A DNA stretch of 64,000 nt from DASQZT01 sp963728965. GTDB lineage: Bacteria > Acidobacteriota > Terriglobia > Bryobacterales > Bryobacteraceae. A program made the position numbers and the translations under genes. The notes under the pieces are model-generated. The model was given only the letters and a program-made list of their open reading frames with translations, did not search any database and was not told the origin of the DNA. Of this stretch, positions 9,192 through 19,736 are shown piece by piece. The stretch spans positions 248,001 to 312,000 of the forward strand of contig CAVSMH010000010.1 in assembly GCA_963728965.1 (NCBI GenBank), read 5' to 3'. Position 1 is the first letter of the stretch. Each line of letters begins with the position of its first letter.

Positions 9192-10000
9192 GCGTGTTTT
9201 CCGAAATTGAGAAGACCATCGAACGCGGCTTCCGTCGATGGACCGAGCGCGTCTTCGGAGCCGTCGAGTCCGACGAGCTGTTGTTGGTGCATCGCGCGGT
9301 TCTGGAGGCGATCGAAAGCAAAGTTCAGACCGTGGCGCGCGGCAAGCGCCTGTTTCCTTACTCGCGGCTCGTGGTGACGATGGTGTCGCCCGATGCCGAC
9401 CGCCGCGCGGTCTACCAGGCCGCGTTCGCCGACGGCGGGCGTCTGGAGAGCGAAGTTCGCGAAATGCTGGAAGGCACTGGCTGTGAGCTCACGCGCGGGT
9501 TGACGCTCGAAGTGCGGACCGCCGGGAACGGGGACAAGCCGTTCCTCATCGAGTATGAGGTGGGCTCCGTGGCGCCCGCGCCGCCGGCGCCGGCCGCCGC
9601 TCCCGTGAACCTGGCTGCGCCCGCGATCGTAACCGGCGTGGCGCGGCTGGTGGTCGTGCGGGGCAAAGCCGCCAGCGAGGATTACCGGCTCGACAAGGCG
9701 CGCACCAATATCGGGCGGATGGTGGAATTGACCGACGCCGAGGGGCACGTCGTGCGCCGCAACGACCTGGTGTTCGAGGAAGGCGGCGACGACGCCAACG
9801 GAACCGTATCGCGCCGCCATGCGCACATCCGGCTCGAGGCCGGCGAATACCGCATCTGCGACGACGAGAGCGAGTTCGGCACGCGCGTTTTCCGCGACGG
9901 CCGACCCATTGAAGTCCCCCCGGGAAACCGGCGCGGGGAGCGCCTCCGCTCCGGCGACGAGATTTACCTCGGCCGGGCCTGCGTCCGGTTCGAGCGCTAG
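9188..10000 (+). CDS. FhaA-like protein: DUF3662 domain plus FHA domain
   Basis: A 270-residue cytoplasmic adaptor. Residues 1-125 match the FhaA N-terminal domain (EIEKTIERGFRRWTERVFG, then FPYSRLVVTMVSPD). An Ala/Pro linker (129-147) leads to an FHA domain at about 152-268, with GR at 176-177, SRRH at 208-211 and a SEFGTRVFRDG loop where the usual NGT stands. In Mycobacterium FhaA links PknB signalling to peptidoglycan precursor export. By analogy this protein could bind a phosphorylated Thr of the kinase or of the SEDS-PBP fusion, whose stop codon it overlaps in ATGA. It is the last gene of the operon. Confidence 0.88.
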   Translation: MSVFSEIEKTIERGFRRWTERVFGAVESDELLLVHRAVLEAIESKVQTVARGKRLFPYSRLVVTMVSPDADRRAVYQAAFADGGRLESEVREMLEGTGCELTRGLTLEVRTAGNGDKPFLIEYEVGSVAPAPPAPAAAPVNLAAPAIVTGVARLVVVRGKAASEDYRLDKARTNIGRMVELTDAEGHVVRRNDLVFEEGGDDANGTVSRRHAHIRLEAGEYRICDDESEFGTRVFRDGRPIEVPPGNRRGERLRSGDEIYLGRACVRFER

Positions 10001-10036
10001 TGGGTGGCCGCGGCGCCGCCGCACTACCATAGAAGG

Positions 10037-10702
10037 ATGCCGGCTTTTCTGTTCGACCTCGACGGCACCCTGGTGGACAGCGTTTACCAGCACGTGCTCG
10101 CGTGGAGAGACGCGCTGGAGGAAGCGGGGCTGCCCCTGGCGGTGTGGCGCATCCATCGCAAAATCGGGATGAGCGGCGGCCTCTTCGTGAACGCGCTGGC
10201 CCGCGAAACCGGTCGCCCCATGGACGCCGAAGACACGGCGCGCATGCAGACGCTCCACGCGGAGGCGTTCCGGCGCTATTCGGCGCAGGTCCGGCCGCTG
10301 CCGGGCGCGCGCGAACTGCTGGCGTACCTGGCCAAATCGGGCGTGCCGCATGCCGTTGCCACCAGCGGCTACCAGGAAAGCGCGGGCCGCTCGTTGCGGA
10401 CGCTCGGCATCGGCCCCGACGTGCCGGTGGTCACCCGCGACCAGGTGGAACATGCCAAGCCGGACCCCGACCTCTTTCTGGCCGCGGCCCAGCGGTTGGG
10501 CGTGTCCATTGAAGATTCCGTTGTGGTCGGCGACAGCATCTGGGACCTGCTGGCGGCGCGCCGCGCGCGCGCGCTTGGCGTGGGACTGCTCTCCGGCGGC
10601 TACGGCTCCGAGGAGCTGGAGCGCGCGGGCGCGTATCGCGTCTACGAGGACCCGGCGGACCTGTTGGCCCACTTGGACGAGCTGGGCGTCAGGGTGGGCT
10701 GA
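10037..10702 (+). CDS. HAD-superfamily hydrolase (phosphoglycolate phosphatase/beta-phosphoglucomutase-like)
   Basis: Small-molecule phosphatase or phosphomutase of HAD subfamily IA, about 221 residues. Motif I is FDLDGTLVDS at the N-terminus, a helical cap occupies about 15-85, motif II is the TSGYQES threonine/serine, motif III is the Lys in HAKPDPDLF, and motif IV is VVGDSIWD. The substrate cannot be read from the sequence. The ATG at 10037 follows a TACCAT hexamer at 10025-10030 and AGAAGG. The frame extends upstream to a GTG at 10004, but that part (MAAAPPHYHRR) does not look like this family. The 3' end overlaps the convergent transporter gene by 61 bases. Confidence 0.85.
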   Translation: MPAFLFDLDGTLVDSVYQHVLAWRDALEEAGLPLAVWRIHRKIGMSGGLFVNALARETGRPMDAEDTARMQTLHAEAFRRYSAQVRPLPGARELLAYLAKSGVPHAVATSGYQESAGRSLRTLGIGPDVPVVTRDQVEHAKPDPDLFLAAAQRLGVSIEDSVVVGDSIWDLLAARRARALGVGLLSGGYGSEELERAGAYRVYEDPADLLAHLDELGVRVG

Positions 10703-11916
10703 ATCAAGATCCACGAGATGCCCGCCATCAGGTAGAGCGCCGAGAGGATGTGCAGCGGCGCGTTCCAGTTGCCGTAACGATCGACAATCTGCGCGAGCAC
10801 GATGGGGCTGAGGATCCCGCCCACCTGGCCCGCGGTATTCATTACCGCGCTCAGCACCGCCGCGTTTCTGCCGCCAAGATCGATGGCGGTGGCCCAGCTT
10901 GGCGCGAGCGTGAACATGGATAGCGCTCCGGCCGCCGCGATCAGCACTCCCGCCAGCCGCGGATTGGACGATACCGTGCCCCCCAGCATGATCAGCGATC
11001 CCAGGAAGTAAGCCACGGCGCCCACCGCCGAACGGCCGATGCGCACGCCGAATCGCCGCGACAGCGCGTCGGTGGTCATCCCACCCGTGATATCGGCCAC
11101 CACGCTGAGCAGCAGGGGCAGGCCCGAAAAGATCGCCAGTTCCGCCGACGCCAGGCCGCGCGCCTTTGCCAGGTAAGTGGGCAGCCACGTGATGAAGAAG
11201 TAGAACCCGTAGGTGTTGGCGAAGTACTGCGCGCAGAGCGGCAGCAGGCTCGGCGTGCCAAACACCTGGCCCCAACTGCCGTGCGCGTGCGCCGGAGGCA
11301 TGCCCCGCTCCCTTTCGATGAGGTCGCGCTCGGCGGCGGTCACGGCGGGATGATCGCGCGGCTCGTCGCGAAACCAGCGATACCAGAACCAGGCCCATGC
11401 CAGCCCTATCGAACCGAGCCCCACAAAAACCAGGCGCCACGGCATCAGCGTGGCGATCCACGCCACCAGGCCGGGCGTGAGCCCGCCCGCCAGGTGCGCC
11501 CCCGCGAAGAAGATGCCCTGCACCCGTCCGCGCTCGCGCTCCGGAATCCACCGCGAGAAGACCCGTGCCGCGTTGGGCCACGCGCCGGCTTCGCCCGTGC
11601 CGAACAGGAAGCGCACCGCCAGCAGACCCGGGTAGCTGAACGCCGCCCCGGTGAGCATGGTGAACGCCGACCACCAGACCACGATGCGCGTCAGCACGCG
11701 GCGGCTGCCGACGCGGTCGGCCCACCACGCAGTGGGGATTTCAAACAGCGCGTAGGCCAAGGTGAAGGCGCTGAACACGTACCCCATCTCGATGCGCGTC
11801 AGGTGGAGATCGCGCATGATGGAGGGCGCGAGAATCGAGATGCAGACCCGATCGAGATAAGTGACGCCGGCCAGGGCGACCGTGAAGCCGACTACGTAGT
11901 AGCGGACGGAGTGCAC
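10642..11916 (-). CDS. MFS transporter, anion:cation symporter (ACS) type
   Basis: A 424-residue, 12-helix major facilitator protein. The family A-loop motif between helices 2 and 3 is WWADRVGSRRVL, and FGTGEAGAWPNAARVFSRW is characteristic of the ACS group (hexuronate, glucarate, galactonate and phthalate transporters). The likely cargo is an organic or sugar acid taken up with protons, but no catabolic gene nearby names it. The start is GTG with no Shine-Dalgarno; a TAAACT hexamer ends eight bases upstream, suggesting a leaderless transcript. It is divergent from uvrB with only 50 bases between the start codons. Confidence 0.88.
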   Translation of the reverse strand: MHSVRYYVVGFTVALAGVTYLDRVCISILAPSIMRDLHLTRIEMGYVFSAFTLAYALFEIPTAWWADRVGSRRVLTRIVVWWSAFTMLTGAAFSYPGLLAVRFLFGTGEAGAWPNAARVFSRWIPERERGRVQGIFFAGAHLAGGLTPGLVAWIATLMPWRLVFVGLGSIGLAWAWFWYRWFRDEPRDHPAVTAAERDLIERERGMPPAHAHGSWGQVFGTPSLLPLCAQYFANTYGFYFFITWLPTYLAKARGLASAELAIFSGLPLLLSVVADITGGMTTDALSRRFGVRIGRSAVGAVAYFLGSLIMLGGTVSSNPRLAGVLIAAAGALSMFTLAPSWATAIDLGGRNAAVLSAVMNTAGQVGGILSPIVLAQIVDRYGNWNAPLHILSALYLMAGISWILIQPTLTPSSSKWANRSAGSS

Positions 11917-11924
11917 GTGTTTCG

Positions 11925-11930
11925 AGTTTA
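11925..11930 (-). promoter_or_regulatory. Candidate -10 element, leaderless MFS transcript
   Basis: TAAACT on the minus strand, separated by eight bases from the GTG start of the MFS gene. No ribosome-binding site lies between them, so transcription would begin at or next to the start codon. This is inference from spacing; there is no strong -35 match. Confidence 0.35.
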
Positions 11931-11951
11931 CCGGAACCGCCGCCGCGGGCT

Positions 11952-11957
11952 GATAAT
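11952..11957 (+). promoter_or_regulatory. Candidate -10 element, leaderless uvrB transcript
   Basis: GATAAT within TGATAATCT, nine bases before the uvrB ATG and without a Shine-Dalgarno sequence. A weak -35 (TTTACC at 11927-11932) lies 19 bases upstream, and overlaps the region used by the divergent MFS promoter. Confidence 0.4.
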
Positions 11958-11966
11958 CTGAGAACT

Positions 11967-13946
<1,980 letters not shown>

Positions 13947-13950
13947 TGCA

Positions 13951-16401
13951 TCAGCTTGCCCGCAGGGCCACCGATGGATCGATGTGCGAGGCCCGCCGGG
14001 CGGGCAGGTAGCTCGCCACCGCGGCCACGGCGGTGAGTACCGCCGTCATGCCGCAGAACGTTACCGGATCCGTCGCCGTCACGCCGTACAGAAGCCCGCC
14101 GAGCGCCCGCGCCAGCACCCAGGAGGCAACCGCTCCCACCAGCATGCCCGCGGCCGCCAGCCCCAGCGTCTGGCCGACAATCCCCGCCTGCAGGGTGCCC
14201 GCCGATGCTCCCAGCGCCATGCGAACCCCGATCTCCTGCGTCCGCTGGCTCACTGAATACGAAACGACGCCATAGATTCCCAGCGACGCCAGGATCAGCG
14301 CGAACAGGGCGAATCCGCCCAGCAGCAGCACGATCAGCCGCCGCGGCGATACGGCTTTATCGACGAGTTCCTGCAAGGTGCGAAAGTCCTTGCCGGGTAT
14401 GTCCGGCGCGATCGGCCGGAGGGCGGCGCGAACCGCTGAAGCCAGTTCGGCCGGCGGCAGCTTGGTGCGTACCACCAGGTCCACCGAAGCGATGTCGCGG
14501 CATTGCCGCATGGGCAGGTAGATTTCCATTCCGGAGCCCTGCTCCAGGGCCAGGTGCCGCACGTCCCCCACCACGCCCACCACACGCCGCTCGCCGCAAG
14601 CCCGTATGAACTTGCCGAGCGCGCTTTCACCCGCGAAAAGCGTGCGCGCCATGGTCTCGTTGATGACGATCACCGGATCGCTGCCGGGGGCGTCCCGTAC
14701 GCTGATATCGCGTCCTTCGCGCAAGGGTATGCCCATGGAACCGATGTAGCCGTCGCTCACTACACGGACGAAAGAATCGGGGAACTTCCCTTTCGGATAG
14801 GTCTGGCCTTTGGCCGGCGTGCCCCAACTTCGGTTGCGGCCCAGCGGCAGCGCATCGGTCAGGCCGGCCGCCAAAACGCCGGGAACGGCCCGCACCCGCC
14901 GCAGCACGTCGTCGAAGTAGGCGTTCTGCTGGGGCTGGGTGGAATACCGCGAGTCGGGATCCACGCGCAGCGCGGCGGCGCGCTCCGGCCGGAATCCCAG
15001 GTCCACATCGAGAACATGCAGGAAGCTGCGTACCAACAATCCCGCGCCTACCAGCAGCACGCTGGCGAAGGCGATCTCCGCCGCTACGAGTGCGTTCCGG
15101 ATCCAGCTCCGCCCCCGGCCGGCCGTCGAACCTCGCGTGGTGTCCTTCAGCACGTCGTGAAGCGCCGCACCGGGCGTCTGGAGCGCGGGCGCGAGGCCGA
15201 AGATCACCCCGGTAAGCAGCGAGGCCGCCAGCGTAAACGCCAGCGCCGCCGGATCGGTGCGGACGCTCCGCAGCAGCGGAATGCTGACCGCATCCAGGTG
15301 CGACAGAATCCGCGTGCCGGCGATTGCCAGAACCACACCCAGCGCGGCGCCGCAACAGGACAGCGCGATTCCCTCGGTGAGCATCTGCCGGATCAGCCGC
15401 CCCCGTCCCGCGCCCAGGGCGGTGCGGATCGCAATCTCCTTCTGCCGGCTGGCGGTGCGTGCCAGCAGCAGGTTCGACACGTTGGTGCAGACAATCAACA
15501 TAACCACACCCACCGCGCATGCCAGCACCGTCAACGCTAATCGCAGCCGCCCGCTCACGTGTTCCGCCAGGGGCTTGATCACGCCTTCAAAGTTGTTGCG
15601 CTCCGGGTGCGCCCGCACGATCTGGGAAGCCAGAATTTTCAGTTCGGCCCGGGCCTCCCCCAGCGTGACCCCGGGCTTCAGGCGGCCGATGATGGCCATC
15701 GTGTTGCCCCAACGGTTCGTTTCGTTGCTGAGCGGAAACGGGAAATACAGATCGAAATGGCTGCCCGGCGCGAATACCGCCGCAAAATCGAAGGAGGCCG
15801 GCAGCACACCCACCACCGTCACCGGCTGGTTATTCAGCGTGAGCGCCTGGCCCACGATCGCGGGATCGGAGCCAAACCGCCGCGCCCACAGCCCGTGGCC
15901 CAGCAGCACGGCTTTGGGCCCGTGCCATTTGCATTCTTCCGCATTGAACAGGCGGCCGAGCTGCGGCTGAATGCCCAGCACCTGGAAGAAATTCTCCGAC
16001 ACCGGCACCCCGCTCAGCCGCTCCGGCTCTCCCTGCCCGCTGAGCAGATTGTCGCCGACGCCATAGAACGCAAAATAGGCTGCCAGGTCGGAAAACGACC
16101 GGTTGCGCGCGCGCAGATCGAGCAGGTGCCCCACTTGCGTCGTCTGGCTCGAAAGACCGCTGCTGTCGTGGTTGGCGATCCAGACCAGGCGCTCCGGATC
16201 GGTGAACGGCAGCGGCCGAACCAGCACCGCATTGACCACGCTGAACACGGTCGCGCTGGCGCCGATCCCCAGTCCCACGATCCAGATGGCGAAGGTGGCG
16301 AACCCGGCATCGCGCCGCAGTGTGCGAAACGTGTAGTGCAAGTCGTGCAGAATACTATCCACTACGGAATGAAAATGGCCGGAAGCGGTAGATCGGGGCA
16401 T
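13951..16401 (-). CDS. ADOP-type ABC transporter permease (duplicated FtsX/MacB-like)
   Basis: About 816 residues with two MacB-like halves, each a periplasmic domain plus an FtsX permease segment: first helix IWIVGLGIGASATVFSVVN near 40-58, first FtsX block about 280-410 (NVSNLLLARTASRQKEIAIR), second block from about 690 (YSVSQRTQEIGVRMALGAS). This is the ABC permease family expanded in Acidobacteriota and usually found without an adjacent ATPase, as here. The function is probably efflux or envelope stress related, but no substrate is known. The ATG at 16401 is preferred to the in-frame TTG one codon earlier. The stop lies 5 bases from the uvrB stop. Confidence 0.9.
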   Translation of the reverse strand: MPRSTASGHFHSVVDSILHDLHYTFRTLRRDAGFATFAIWIVGLGIGASATVFSVVNAVLVRPLPFTDPERLVWIANHDSSGLSSQTTQVGHLLDLRARNRSFSDLAAYFAFYGVGDNLLSGQGEPERLSGVPVSENFFQVLGIQPQLGRLFNAEECKWHGPKAVLLGHGLWARRFGSDPAIVGQALTLNNQPVTVVGVLPASFDFAAVFAPGSHFDLYFPFPLSNETNRWGNTMAIIGRLKPGVTLGEARAELKILASQIVRAHPERNNFEGVIKPLAEHVSGRLRLALTVLACAVGVVMLIVCTNVSNLLLARTASRQKEIAIRTALGAGRGRLIRQMLTEGIALSCCGAALGVVLAIAGTRILSHLDAVSIPLLRSVRTDPAALAFTLAASLLTGVIFGLAPALQTPGAALHDVLKDTTRGSTAGRGRSWIRNALVAAEIAFASVLLVGAGLLVRSFLHVLDVDLGFRPERAAALRVDPDSRYSTQPQQNAYFDDVLRRVRAVPGVLAAGLTDALPLGRNRSWGTPAKGQTYPKGKFPDSFVRVVSDGYIGSMGIPLREGRDISVRDAPGSDPVIVINETMARTLFAGESALGKFIRACGERRVVGVVGDVRHLALEQGSGMEIYLPMRQCRDIASVDLVVRTKLPPAELASAVRAALRPIAPDIPGKDFRTLQELVDKAVSPRRLIVLLLGGFALFALILASLGIYGVVSYSVSQRTQEIGVRMALGASAGTLQAGIVGQTLGLAAAGMLVGAVASWVLARALGGLLYGVTATDPVTFCGMTAVLTAVAAVASYLPARRASHIDPSVALRAS

Positions 16402-16526
16402 CAATACTGATACTCCGCAAACCCGGGAAGGTTACGCTTGCATTCCGGAAAAATATGGCGCCGACCGTTTGCGCGGGGTAGAGTGGGGCCGGTTGCGCCG
16501 GCCCCAAGGAGGTGGCTGCACGCCAA

Positions 16527-17156
16527 CTAAAACCGAAGGCCGATTGTAATGGGAATGAAGTTGGTGTCAACGCGATTTGTGAACATGTGGTGGAATCGTG
16601 CTTCGGCAAAAAGCTTCGTATGGCTTTGCCCCAATCTGAAGGCGACACCGGCGCCCGCGTCCACTCCACCCTTGTAGACTCCGTAGGAGCCGATTACCTG
16701 GTTGGTAAGGATATTGGCGGGATAGACGATGCCCCACCACGGGTCGAACACGGTGATGGTCGCCACCGCCGGCTGGGTGAATTCGATCGTGCGGTGATAG
16801 ATGCCGCCGCCGCCGGTCACATAGAAATCGACCGGGCTGGATTCGGAAGGCGTCAGATGAATTACAGGGTCCAGCGTGAATGCCCATACCCTTGTGCTCC
16901 CGTTCGGTGCCTGAACCTGGTCGAGCGCGGCGCGGTTGATGCCGAAATCGTTGTACATGAAGTTCAGATTGATGCCGGCCCAACGGCCCGTGAGACCGGC
17001 GCCGGCCGAGATGTTCCAGCCATTGTCGATGCGGCTTCCGATCGGGTTCAGTGGCACCGAGGGCCCTCCGCCTACGTAGCCGGTAAAGCGAGCCTGAGCC
17101 AGCGCGGGCAGTGCCGAAATACAGCTTAAAGCGAGTAAGGTTGCGAAAGATTTCAT
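16527..17156 (-). CDS. Outer-membrane beta-barrel-like protein
   Basis: A 209-residue exported protein. The N-terminus is a signal peptide (MKSFATLLALSCISALPALAQ) cut before ARFTGYVGG. The rest alternates short beta-strands (LTGRWAGINLNFMYNDF, FAEARFHHMF) and ends in IGLRF, with a terminal Phe as in outer-membrane barrels. It resembles small OmpW/OmpA-like barrels, but no family signature is decisive. The start was set at the signal peptide; GAGGAG lies about 12 bases upstream. A longer GTG/ATG frame upstream adds a non-signal basic stretch and is rejected. An 8-bp GC hairpin lacking a T-run lies just past the stop. Confidence 0.75.
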   Translation of the reverse strand: MKSFATLLALSCISALPALAQARFTGYVGGGPSVPLNPIGSRIDNGWNISAGAGLTGRWAGINLNFMYNDFGINRAALDQVQAPNGSTRVWAFTLDPVIHLTPSESSPVDFYVTGGGGIYHRTIEFTQPAVATITVFDPWWGIVYPANILTNQVIGSYGVYKGGVDAGAGVAFRLGQSHTKLFAEARFHHMFTNRVDTNFIPITIGLRF

Positions 17157-17224
17157 ATCCGTGTGAGACTCCTCAAGTCGTACTGAGTTGGGGCACGCGC
17201 CGTGCCACTTCACACCCGGCGATG

Positions 17225-17788
17225 TTAAGACTGAAACAGCCGGATTCCGGCGATGCCTGCGGCGCCCGCGCGCAAGCACTCCGGCGCGTTGCTCTGTGTG
17301 ATGCCGCCCAGCGCGACCACCGGTATGGTGACCGCCTTCACCGCCTCACGCAGCCGCTCGACTCCTTGGGGTGCGCCCCATGCCGCTTTGGAGGGCGTGA
17401 AGAATACCGGACCGAAAACGGCGAAGTCGGCGCCCTCCGCTTCCGCCGCGCGCACCTCCTCGAGCGAGTGCGTGGAGACACCAATCAGGAACCCCGCCGG
17501 AACGATAGTGCGTAGAATTTTCGACTTCACCGCGTCTGCCGGCAGATGCACACCGTGAGCGCCGCAGGCCAGGGCGATATCGGTGCGCGAGTTCACCAGG
17601 ATGCGCGTGCCGTGGGGATTGGGCAGCCCGATTACGCCGCGGACCAGCGCGCACAGCTCCCGCGCCGGCAGGTCTTTTTCCCGAATCTGGATGCGCTCCA
17701 CGCCCTCGCCGAGCGCCCGTTCGATCCAGCCGAGGAGCGCGCCGATGCCTCCCGCGCCGCGCCGGTCGGTGATGTAGTAGCGCAGCAT
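17225..17788 (-). CDS. Thiamine-phosphate synthase family protein (ThiE/TenI-like)
   Basis: A 187-residue TIM-barrel enzyme like ThiE, which joins HMP-pyrophosphate to thiazole phosphate. Signatures are YYITDRR at the start, RIQIREKDL (diphosphate-binding Arg/Lys), VNSRTDIALACGAHGVHLP, FGPVFFTPSK and VVALGGI near the phosphate site. TenI-type isomerases share most of these, so thiamine synthase and TenI cannot be separated with certainty. The ATG overlaps the stop of the FmdE-like gene by one base (TGATG), which chose this start over a GTG/ATG extension. It is the last gene of the RND-tnaA unit. No other thiamine gene or TPP riboswitch was seen. Confidence 0.8.
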   Translation of the reverse strand: MLRYYITDRRGAGGIGALLGWIERALGEGVERIQIREKDLPARELCALVRGVIGLPNPHGTRILVNSRTDIALACGAHGVHLPADAVKSKILRTIVPAGFLIGVSTHSLEEVRAAEAEGADFAVFGPVFFTPSKAAWGAPQGVERLREAVKAVTIPVVALGGITQSNAPECLRAGAAGIAGIRLFQS

Positions 17789-18375
17789 CAGAGCGGTTCG
17801 TAATAGCACTCGCCCGCGCATGCGCGGCAGAGTGCCACCCCCTCGCGGATTACTTCCCGCCGGAAGTTGATGCCCTCGCCGCACCGGGCGCACACCACCC
17901 GCGGCGCCTTGTATCCCGGCAGGTCTTCCGGACCGATCGAGACGCGCACCCAGCGGGTCGCGAACAGCTCTTCATCGGCCATCTCCCGATACGCGCGCAT
18001 CTGCTGCTGGTTGCGGTTTTCGATTTCGGGGTACATCTCGCGAGCCCGCTGCCTGGCGCTTTCGAGCGCCGCCACCCGCACCGCGCGATTCCGGCCGAGG
18101 TCGCAGAACGTCGCCGCCACCTTGCCGAAATCGCGGAACTTCAGCGCCCGTTTGCCGAGCCGGCAGCCGGTCACGATGGGGATGGCGTCGGTGGCGCAGC
18201 GGTCGATTTCGACAAACGTGACCAGGCGCTTGCGGTCGGCGCCCGCCGGGTCCTCCAAACCCAGTAGCCGCACCCCGCAGAGCGCCATGCGCAGCCCCAG
18301 GATCTGCCCCGCGCACAGATGACCGTGGGCGGCGGCGGCCAGGGTTTCGTATTCTCGCAACGACTGGAGCGGCAT
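17788..18375 (-). CDS. FmdE-family protein with C-terminal zinc ribbon
   Basis: A 195-residue protein of the formylmethanofuran dehydrogenase subunit E family. The FmdE core covers about 5-135 (HGHLCAGQILGLRMAL, then TFVEIDRCATDAIPIVTGC and KFRDFGKVAATF). The C-terminal 40 residues form a zinc ribbon with two CxxC pairs (VCARCGEG and LCRACAGE). Outside methanogens FmdE proteins occur without the dehydrogenase, and their role is not established. The start is the ATG one base beyond the tryptophanase stop; the stop overlaps the ThiE-like start. Translational coupling in a single operon is likely. Confidence 0.8.
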   Translation of the reverse strand: MPLQSLREYETLAAAAHGHLCAGQILGLRMALCGVRLLGLEDPAGADRKRLVTFVEIDRCATDAIPIVTGCRLGKRALKFRDFGKVAATFCDLGRNRAVRVAALESARQRAREMYPEIENRNQQQMRAYREMADEELFATRWVRVSIGPEDLPGYKAPRVVCARCGEGINFRREVIREGVALCRACAGECYYEPL

Positions 18376-18376
18376 A

Positions 18377-19723
18377 TCAGACGGGCCGGAAGCGCGCGCT
18401 GAAATGGCGAAGAAAGGGCGGCTCCTCCACGATCTCCAGCCCGCCAATCTGCTGCTTCCGCTCGTTCACTTCCAGAATCGCCTCCACCACGTAATCGATA
18501 TGGCTCTGCGTGTAGACCCGGCGTGGGATGGCCAGCCGCAGCAGTTCGTGCCGCGCCGCATCGCCGAACATCAGCGAGCCGATCTCCACCGAGCGGATGC
18601 CCGCGTGGCGGTACAACTCCACCGCCAGCGCCTGGCCCGGAAACTGGCGCGGCGGAATGTGCGGCAGCATGCGGGCCGCATCGATGTAGATGGCGTGGCC
18701 GCCGGGAGGCTCCACAATGGGCACGCCGCGGTCGGCAATGTGCCGGCCCAGGTACCCCGTCGAGACAATTCGGTAGCGCAGGTAGTCGGGCTCGAGAATC
18801 TCCTCCAGCCCCACCGCAATGGCTTCGAGGTCCCGTCCGGCCAGGCCGCCGTAGGTCGGGAAGCCCTCGGTCAGGATCAGCAGGTTGGTCTCCTGCTGGG
18901 CAATGCGGTCGTCGTTGCTGCACAGAAAACCGCCGATGTTGGCGAAGGCGTCCTTTTTCGCCGAAAACGTGCAGCCGTCCGCCAGTGAGAACATCTTCTG
19001 TGCGATCTGTTTCGGCGTGCAGCCCGCGTACCCGGGCTCCCGCTCGCGGATGAACCAGGCGTTTTCGGCAAACCGGCAGGCGTCCAGGTACAGCAGGATG
19101 CCGTGCCGCGAGCAGACGCGCCGCACCGCTTCGATATTGGCCATGGAGACCGGCTGGCCGCCGCCCGAGTTGTTCGTCACGGTCAGCATCACCAGCGGAA
19201 TGCGGTCCGCGCCCTCCGCCGCGATCAGCGCTTCGAGCGCGGGCACGTGCAGGTTGCCCTTGAAGTCCAGCCGCGCCTGCGTGTCCGCCGCTTCCGGCAG
19301 CGGCAGGTCCACCGCCCGCGCGCCGGTGAATTCGATGTTCGCGCGGGTGGTGTCGAAGTGCGTATTGGAGGGAACGATGTGCCCGGGCCGGCACATCACC
19401 GTGAACAGGATGCGCTCGGCGGCGCGGCCCTGGTGTGTCGGGACCATGTGGCGGAAGCCGGTAAGCTCGTCCACTACGCGCTTCAGGCGGAAAAAGCTGT
19501 CGCTGCCGGCATAGGATTCGTCGCCGCGCATCACCGCGGACCACTGCCCCGTGGACATGGCGCTGGTGCCGGAATCGGTGAGCAGGTCGATCAGGATGTG
19601 GCGCGCTTCGATAAGAAACAGGTTGTAGCCGGCCTGCGCCAGCAGGCCCTCGCGCTCTGCGGGCGTGGTCTGGTGAAGCGGCTCCACGCTCTTGATGCGG
19701 AACGGCTCGATAATGGTCTGCAC
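18377..19723 (-). CDS. tnaA: Tryptophanase (tryptophan indole-lyase)
   Basis: PLP enzyme that splits L-tryptophan to indole, pyruvate and ammonia. It has 448 residues, slightly shorter than E. coli TnaA. The PLP-lysine motif SAKKD sits at 254-258 and the cofactor-binding THQGR at 96-100. Two positions separate it from the close relative tyrosine phenol-lyase. FDTT at 123-126 has Asp124, where the tyrosine enzyme has Thr; VEIGS has Ile, where the tyrosine enzyme has its substrate-binding Arg (MERG). Both point to tryptophan. The start is GTG. It lies 13 bases downstream of the RND adaptor gene and directly before the FmdE-like gene. No tnaC-like leader was found. Confidence 0.9.
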   Translation of the reverse strand: MQTIIEPFRIKSVEPLHQTTPAEREGLLAQAGYNLFLIEARHILIDLLTDSGTSAMSTGQWSAVMRGDESYAGSDSFFRLKRVVDELTGFRHMVPTHQGRAAERILFTVMCRPGHIVPSNTHFDTTRANIEFTGARAVDLPLPEAADTQARLDFKGNLHVPALEALIAAEGADRIPLVMLTVTNNSGGGQPVSMANIEAVRRVCSRHGILLYLDACRFAENAWFIREREPGYAGCTPKQIAQKMFSLADGCTFSAKKDAFANIGGFLCSNDDRIAQQETNLLILTEGFPTYGGLAGRDLEAIAVGLEEILEPDYLRYRIVSTGYLGRHIADRGVPIVEPPGGHAIYIDAARMLPHIPPRQFPGQALAVELYRHAGIRSVEIGSLMFGDAARHELLRLAIPRRVYTQSHIDYVVEAILEVNERKQQIGGLEIVEEPPFLRHFSARFRPV

Positions 19724-19736
19724 TCAGACCATTATT

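Noticed and set aside
16485..16505. Eight-bp GC hairpin after the beta-barrel gene
   Set aside because: No T-run follows on either strand, so it is not a convincing intrinsic terminator.
18377..19723. Tyrosine phenol-lyase instead of tryptophanase
   Set aside because: Asp124 and the Ile of VEIGS match tryptophanase; the phenol-lyase Thr and Arg are absent.
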